Assembly (NCBI GenBank): GCA_029945375.1
Contig: CM057059.1
Coordinates: 3,038,001-3,102,000, forward strand
DNA length: 64,000 nucleotides
Origin: Agaricus subrufescens
Taxonomy: Eukaryota; Basidiomycota; Agaricomycetes; Agaricales; Agaricaceae
Reading direction: 5' to 3'
In this document: one piece after another, positions 59,771 through 64,000 of the stretch
How the letters are laid out: each line of letters opens with the position of its first letter
Position numbering within the stretch: position 1 is the first letter of the stretch
The notes under the pieces: model-generated
What the model saw: the letters and a program-made list of their open reading frames with translations, nothing else
Told to the model about the DNA's origin: nothing
Database searches by the model: none
Made by a program: the position numbers and the translations under genes

Positions 59771-61724
59771 ATGCACTCGACTTCTACTGCTGCCATGTCC
59801 CCGCGATCTCAACCTGAGCCTGTTCTGGATAATTTTTCGATGGCAACAAAATCCTTCCATATTCTATTTCCAGGAAGCTCTAAAATCTCTTGCACCAGTT
59901 AGTGAAAAAGATGGGGATCCAACGCGAGTATTTTCCTCTTTCAAGTCAGTTGCTAAAACTAATCTCAAACGTAGTCCATCGAAGATGTTATCGGTTGGAT
60001 CACAGGTATTGATAGAAGAAATTCTCAATAAATTACGTTGGTTCCGTGATCAGAACCAATTATCTGCTCGTCAACTTGTGGATCTCGACCTGCGGTTAGC
60101 AAGCCTACAAGCGACTCCTGAGCCCATAGAGCTCAGCACGGCATGGTACCAGAGCTTAACGATAGATGATGTTAAAGCGAAGATGGGAGAGGCATCTCAA
60201 GTGTATGGACAAGAGGGATTGAGCAGGTTATCGCAGCTTCAAGAAAAAATCATAAAGGTACCCAGACATTCGACTGCGCCTCTCTGAAGTTGCTTACAGG
60301 ATTACTATTGGCTTCATCAGGCAACTGTCAACATTATGGAAGCAGATTTTAATAGAAAGCTCATTCTACAAGACAGAGATGAGACTCGACAAGAGGATAA
60401 ACAAGTTTTCTATAATAGTCTTGAAGCTTCCGTTCCAGAACCCGGTGGAGATATTGTAACCTTTTGTTTGTCGATCTGTTTGACTGTCGTGAAACCGGTT
60501 GCAAAGATTTTCTCTCACAAGAAAGTACGCGAATGCTCTCGTGAGATTGCAGGTTGGCGCTTTCGCAGGTCTTTGACCAACCCTGAACTATTCTATTCTG
60601 ATACCGTCTTAGCGATGCAATCGGTGGCACTAGCCGAGAAAGAGAGATTGAGTGTACTTAGAATGCGTGGTGAAGAAATCGAAAAAGCTGGTGTAGCTAT
60701 CAGAAATTGCAAAAAGCCTTTGGAAGATATGAACGGTGACACATTCATCTGGATGGCCCATCAGAGGAATGTAGTCAATCGGTCGGAGCAGCTAATAGAT
60801 CAAAACAAAGTGAGTTACCTGAGATCGAACGTTGGACGTACCGTCACGATGGCACAACAGTATCTGCATGTGCGAGTGAGTTACCGTAACAAAATTGTGC
60901 GGAAATACCCCGATTGACATTAACATCAAGCTAGATGAATTTTCTAAATGAGGTAGAATGTCCGGAGAGCGGTCTAGTTAGAGTGAGTCGTCCTAATGAA
61001 TTACGCCTCAAAGAACAGGCTCACGTCTATACTACAGAGTCCTACGGTGATTTACCTTAAAGAATTCCATAACAAGACCAAGGATGTCTCTAAACATGTT
61101 CGTTCTCTTTTCCTCTCAACGAAAATCATCAACGAGAAACATCGGAACAACTTTATCAACATTATTGCCAGTGTCGCTAAGGAACTCGCCGACATCCTTA
61201 ACAAGATGAAGAATATTTTCACTACATGGAGTCGTTATATGGGACAAGGCAAAACCGAGACAATATTCTTTAGGCTAAAGAAGGAAGCGGATGAGATAAC
61301 CCGAAACTTTGATCAGTTCTACAAAGAAATTCGCAAATGCATTCAGGAATTTATTCGAATTTATGAGAAAAAATGCGACAAAAGCAATAGCAAGTGGCTG
61401 CAGAAGTGGCAGAAGGACGGAGATAGGGTGCTCGAAGGATCAACGTGGGCGGGGAGACCTCTGGCAACGATCTCGGAAGCAAAGGAAGTCATACAGAAGC
61501 TGGGAGACATCGCTGATGCGATCTCGAAGATCTCAAATGAGGTTATGCCACCCCTGTTGAAGTATGGTGATGAAAGCGGTTGTTATGAACTGCCTTATGG
61601 CGCAAGATCTGGAAGAGAGGTGTTACAGACTGTACCGGAGTCCCTCTTGACCATGATCAGTACTGCACTCTTAGTGGACAGTATTAACCTGGGTTTCGGT
61701 AATAAAGACACAACTTACATATGA
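59771..61724 (+). pseudogene. B-family copy B2, frameshifted
   Basis: Same six-exon plan as B1 and similar over the full length. Exon 1 carries a one-base insertion relative to B1 (around 59848-59872), which shifts the frame and leads to stops. A second one-base insertion, an extra T in a T-run, breaks the short fifth exon near 60940-60946. Intron 1 also appears to start with GC (gcgagt). Other exons stay open: the hydrophobic segment (GGDIVTFCLSICLTVVKPV) and the long final exon (IKEFHNKTKDVSKHVRSLF, WLQKWQKDGDRVLEGSTWAG) are intact. A shorter protein from an internal Met is possible but unproven. Confidence 0.75.
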
Positions 61725-62023
61725 CATTCTGAACCAACGGAGAATGGATGAACGTTGACTCTAAACCATCTGTATGAATTAGACCTTGGCTTGATCACAC
61801 AGTATATTAGACCGTACCCCCATAATAGTTGATACCATATAGAATTCATGTTTATGCCGATTTAGAATCAATCGTCAATGTCTCCTTGTCAATATTCTGT
61901 GATAAATCGGATTTAGCTTGCGACATTGAGCAGACGCTTTCATCCGGGCCTAAATGCAGAGTCACATCATACTCGATTTACCGCAAGTTTAGGATTATTG
62001 AATTTCAGTTTACATTACGTCTG
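61725..62023. other. Short intergenic region between B2 and A4
   Basis: Convergent 3' ends of B2 (plus) and A4 (minus); no gene seen. Confidence 0.4.
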
Positions 62024-63053
62024 TCAAAAACATTTTTTGTTAGGTTTGTATATGCAGAGCATGAATGATTTCCAGAATGAAACCACAGGTGCCGTGAACG
62101 ATGAATGTGTTTTTTCAGCCCCAAAAATTATTCTCCGGCCCTTTTGCATACCCCTTGGATTTGGTGAATTGGTAGCAGATGGCCTTGCTCCATCGGAATT
62201 GTCAGCTCTCCTTATGTTTTTCCCCAAGAACAACTTTTGTCGAATAGCGGGAAAGCTAACATGCACAGCTTCCACACTTTTTTCGAATTGTATCCATCTT
62301 TCTCGAATCATTGTTATCTCCTCGTCCGAGGGTATACTGGACTTGATTTTGGCTTTTCTCTCATCTGCCGTTTGAGATTTCATCTCTGTGAAGTAGTCGT
62401 TGGTCTGGCGAAGGAGAGCTATACACTCATCGACAGCTTCAAGTAGCTCCATCACTGTTTGCCCATTTTCAGCGGTGAATACATCACCTTCGTGGTTGCC
62501 TGGGAACGCCTCTATGAGCCCACGAAAACTGATCCAAGATTTCGAATCTCACCACTAACCAGTGCCGCTTTGATATGAGCGATGGTATCCACGATACCCC
62601 GCTTAAATTGAACCGTCGCCTTCTGGGCTACGTCTAAATGTTTCAGTTCGATTGTGGCATGGACATTAACACGGCGAATATGCTTTAGCGTTTGCCTCGA
62701 GACCTCGTGAGAAGACAGGTGGTTCACAAGAACGAGGTACATGGTTGTGAATTTGTAGACATTGATAATAGCACTTGACAGCTTAGCAGAATGCTGGAAG
62801 GCGGTTTCGCGTAGTTCTCCTACGGCTTGGATGACTTCTGGGGATGTATTCGCATGGGTGGATGCTCCCAGAGCGACTGTGAGCTGATCGAGTTTGTCGC
62901 CAAAGGCAGCAGATAGGTCTCGTATGCTGTCATAGGTCTGTACATCAGGTGGAAGCTAAAGTGCATACAACTGGGTCACCATCAGTACGACAAAGTAATT
63001 TAGAAGCCTACTTTGAGGAAATAGCAGATTACAGGCTGCATGTTCGTTATCAT
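62024..63053 (-). CDS. 'A' family helical protein, copy A4
   Basis: Three exons join in frame to 310 aa: 63053-63012, 62955-62553 (403 bases) and 62511-62024. It starts MITNMQPVICYFLK (a second Met 4 codons on is also possible). Then come LPPDVQTYDSIRDLSAAFGD, a helical exon 2, the hallmark VFTAENGQTVMELLEAVDEC and IKSSIPSDEEITMIRERW. The C-terminal tail (FWKSFMLCIYKPNKKCF) keeps the aromatic and Cys character of A2. It is the most diverged full-length A gene and has no stop or frameshift. No B gene is divergent from it within the window; only an A 3' fragment follows upstream. Confidence 0.7.
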
Positions 63054-63249
63054 AGACTGCGATAAGAGGAATTATGGCAATCAAGAATGATTTCTGCCTC
63101 ATAGCATTGTCTTTTTGTTCTTTCGTCCAAGTAGGCGACATGTATGGAGATAACAATAGAACTCGGATATAATTACATTTGTAACCCTTGTGGGACAAAC
63201 CTTTTAGCCTCAGATCAGCGGAGTTCAACGTTTATAGTCTCAGCTCCAT

Positions 63250-63480
63250 CACTTACAGTCGGAAGTTAAACTGTTAGGTGATGAATGATCGCCAGAGTGA
63301 GGCTTCTGGCTTCTGTGGGACTAGGCGTTTCCAGTTGCTTCTGGAGCCGCAGTCAGATTTTGCTCATTTTCTCCCATCTATCAAGACGAGGCACCGCTTC
63401 CAATGTTTAAATTCACCTTGATTATGATATCCACATCGTGCGGTGGAGATATCAAGTGGACGATGTCATGAGTCGACGTT
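63250..63480 (-). pseudogene. A-family 3'-end remnant
   Basis: The stretch tgaatgatcgccagagtgag near 63283 matches the conserved DNA at the 3' end of A1, A2, A3 and A4 (for example tgaatgatctccagaatgag near 57926). Only the tail end is present and no frame is open. Confidence 0.5.
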
Positions 63481-64000
63481 TCCTGGTTGAACTGATTTCC
63501 AGTCGACTCAAACCTCTACACTTTGCATGAGTGAACAATGAGTTTATAATCGTCAGTCTTGCATAAATAAGGTTGCATTCATCCGTCTTTTGTAAATCGA
63601 ATGAAATAACAACTGAATTCATAATATTTCGTACACTTCCGCCAAGCCCAGGCCAGGCCGCCCCTTCGGAAAACATACCGATATCGCCATTATTATTAAC
63701 CCGCTTGAGGTCCCAGCGCGGGAAAAAAATCAGGGTTCGGACCGAACAACCTTCCTCATTTGGTAAAGGCATACTTTTCACGCTTCTATCTGTTCAGTAT
63801 CTGTTCGCTTGCACGTCAGATCCAAGTTTTACCCCACCTGAGGCCCAACCATGAAGATACTATTTTCCTGCCCTATTTTTATCAATATTTGGATGTACTT
63901 ACTAGTTATAAAACACAGCCGTCTACTGTCCCCACAAATGACGTAGACGCGTAGACACCTGCCTGTCAAAAAAATTATCCGATGCCAAAAAGTCTCAAGC
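63481..64000. other. Window end, no supported gene
   Basis: Short frames on both strands overlap each other (63452-63781 and 63573-63854) without recognisable motifs. Nothing further can be supported. Confidence 0.35.

Overview
The window reads as nuclear DNA of a mushroom-forming basidiomycete (Agaricomycetes). Genes are cut by many 50-60 base GT-AG introns with very short exons. The families present (BTB/POZ and F-box proteins, a NACHT NTPase, DUF2828 proteins, a DUF6697-like protein, a GH71 glucanase) are typical lineage-expanded agaric families. I see no rRNA, tRNA, CRISPR or prokaryotic operon structure.

Layout. (1) 1-836: 3' part of an unrecognised plus-strand gene. (2) 1.3-15.0 kb: five secreted type-B carboxylesterase genes, all on the minus strand, with a PARG-like (TIGR02452) gene between the first and second. 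Esterases 2+3 and 4+5 are two copies of one ~5 kb tandem duplication. (3) 15.5-18.6 kb: two BTB-domain genes. (4) 20-31 kb: F-box-like gene, GH71 alpha-1,3-glucanase, SnoaL/NTF2-like protein, a basic disordered protein, and aminodeoxychorismate synthase (ABZ1 type). (5) 31.8-33.7 kb: a DUF6697-like gene. (6) 34.6-47.3 kb: two inverted DUF2828 paralogues enclosing asparaginyl-tRNA synthetase, diphthine synthase (DPH5), an F-box protein and a truncated NACHT NTPase. (7) 47.5-64 kb: a repeat-rich block built from a gene family I cannot name. 'A' genes (about 260-325 aa, helical) and 'B' genes (about 546 aa, helical with one hydrophobic segment) are arranged head to head and amplified as 5.6 kb modules. 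One module (A2-B1) is intact. The other (A3-B2) is broken by stop codons and frameshifts and carries a ~550 bp MITE in its shared promoter. Two more A genes (A1, A4) are intact but have no B partner. Several A fragments and a decayed third DUF2828 copy lie in between.

Housekeeping genes (tRNA charging, diphthamide, folate precursor synthesis) are single copy and look intact. The left and right ends are accessory and shaped by tandem duplication and decay. The divergent A/B pair is the best candidate for an undescribed system: the two genes are always head to head where both occur, are duplicated as a unit and decay as a unit, which suggests a two-component function. A bicomponent helical membrane-active protein pair is one possibility, but this is inference from architecture only.
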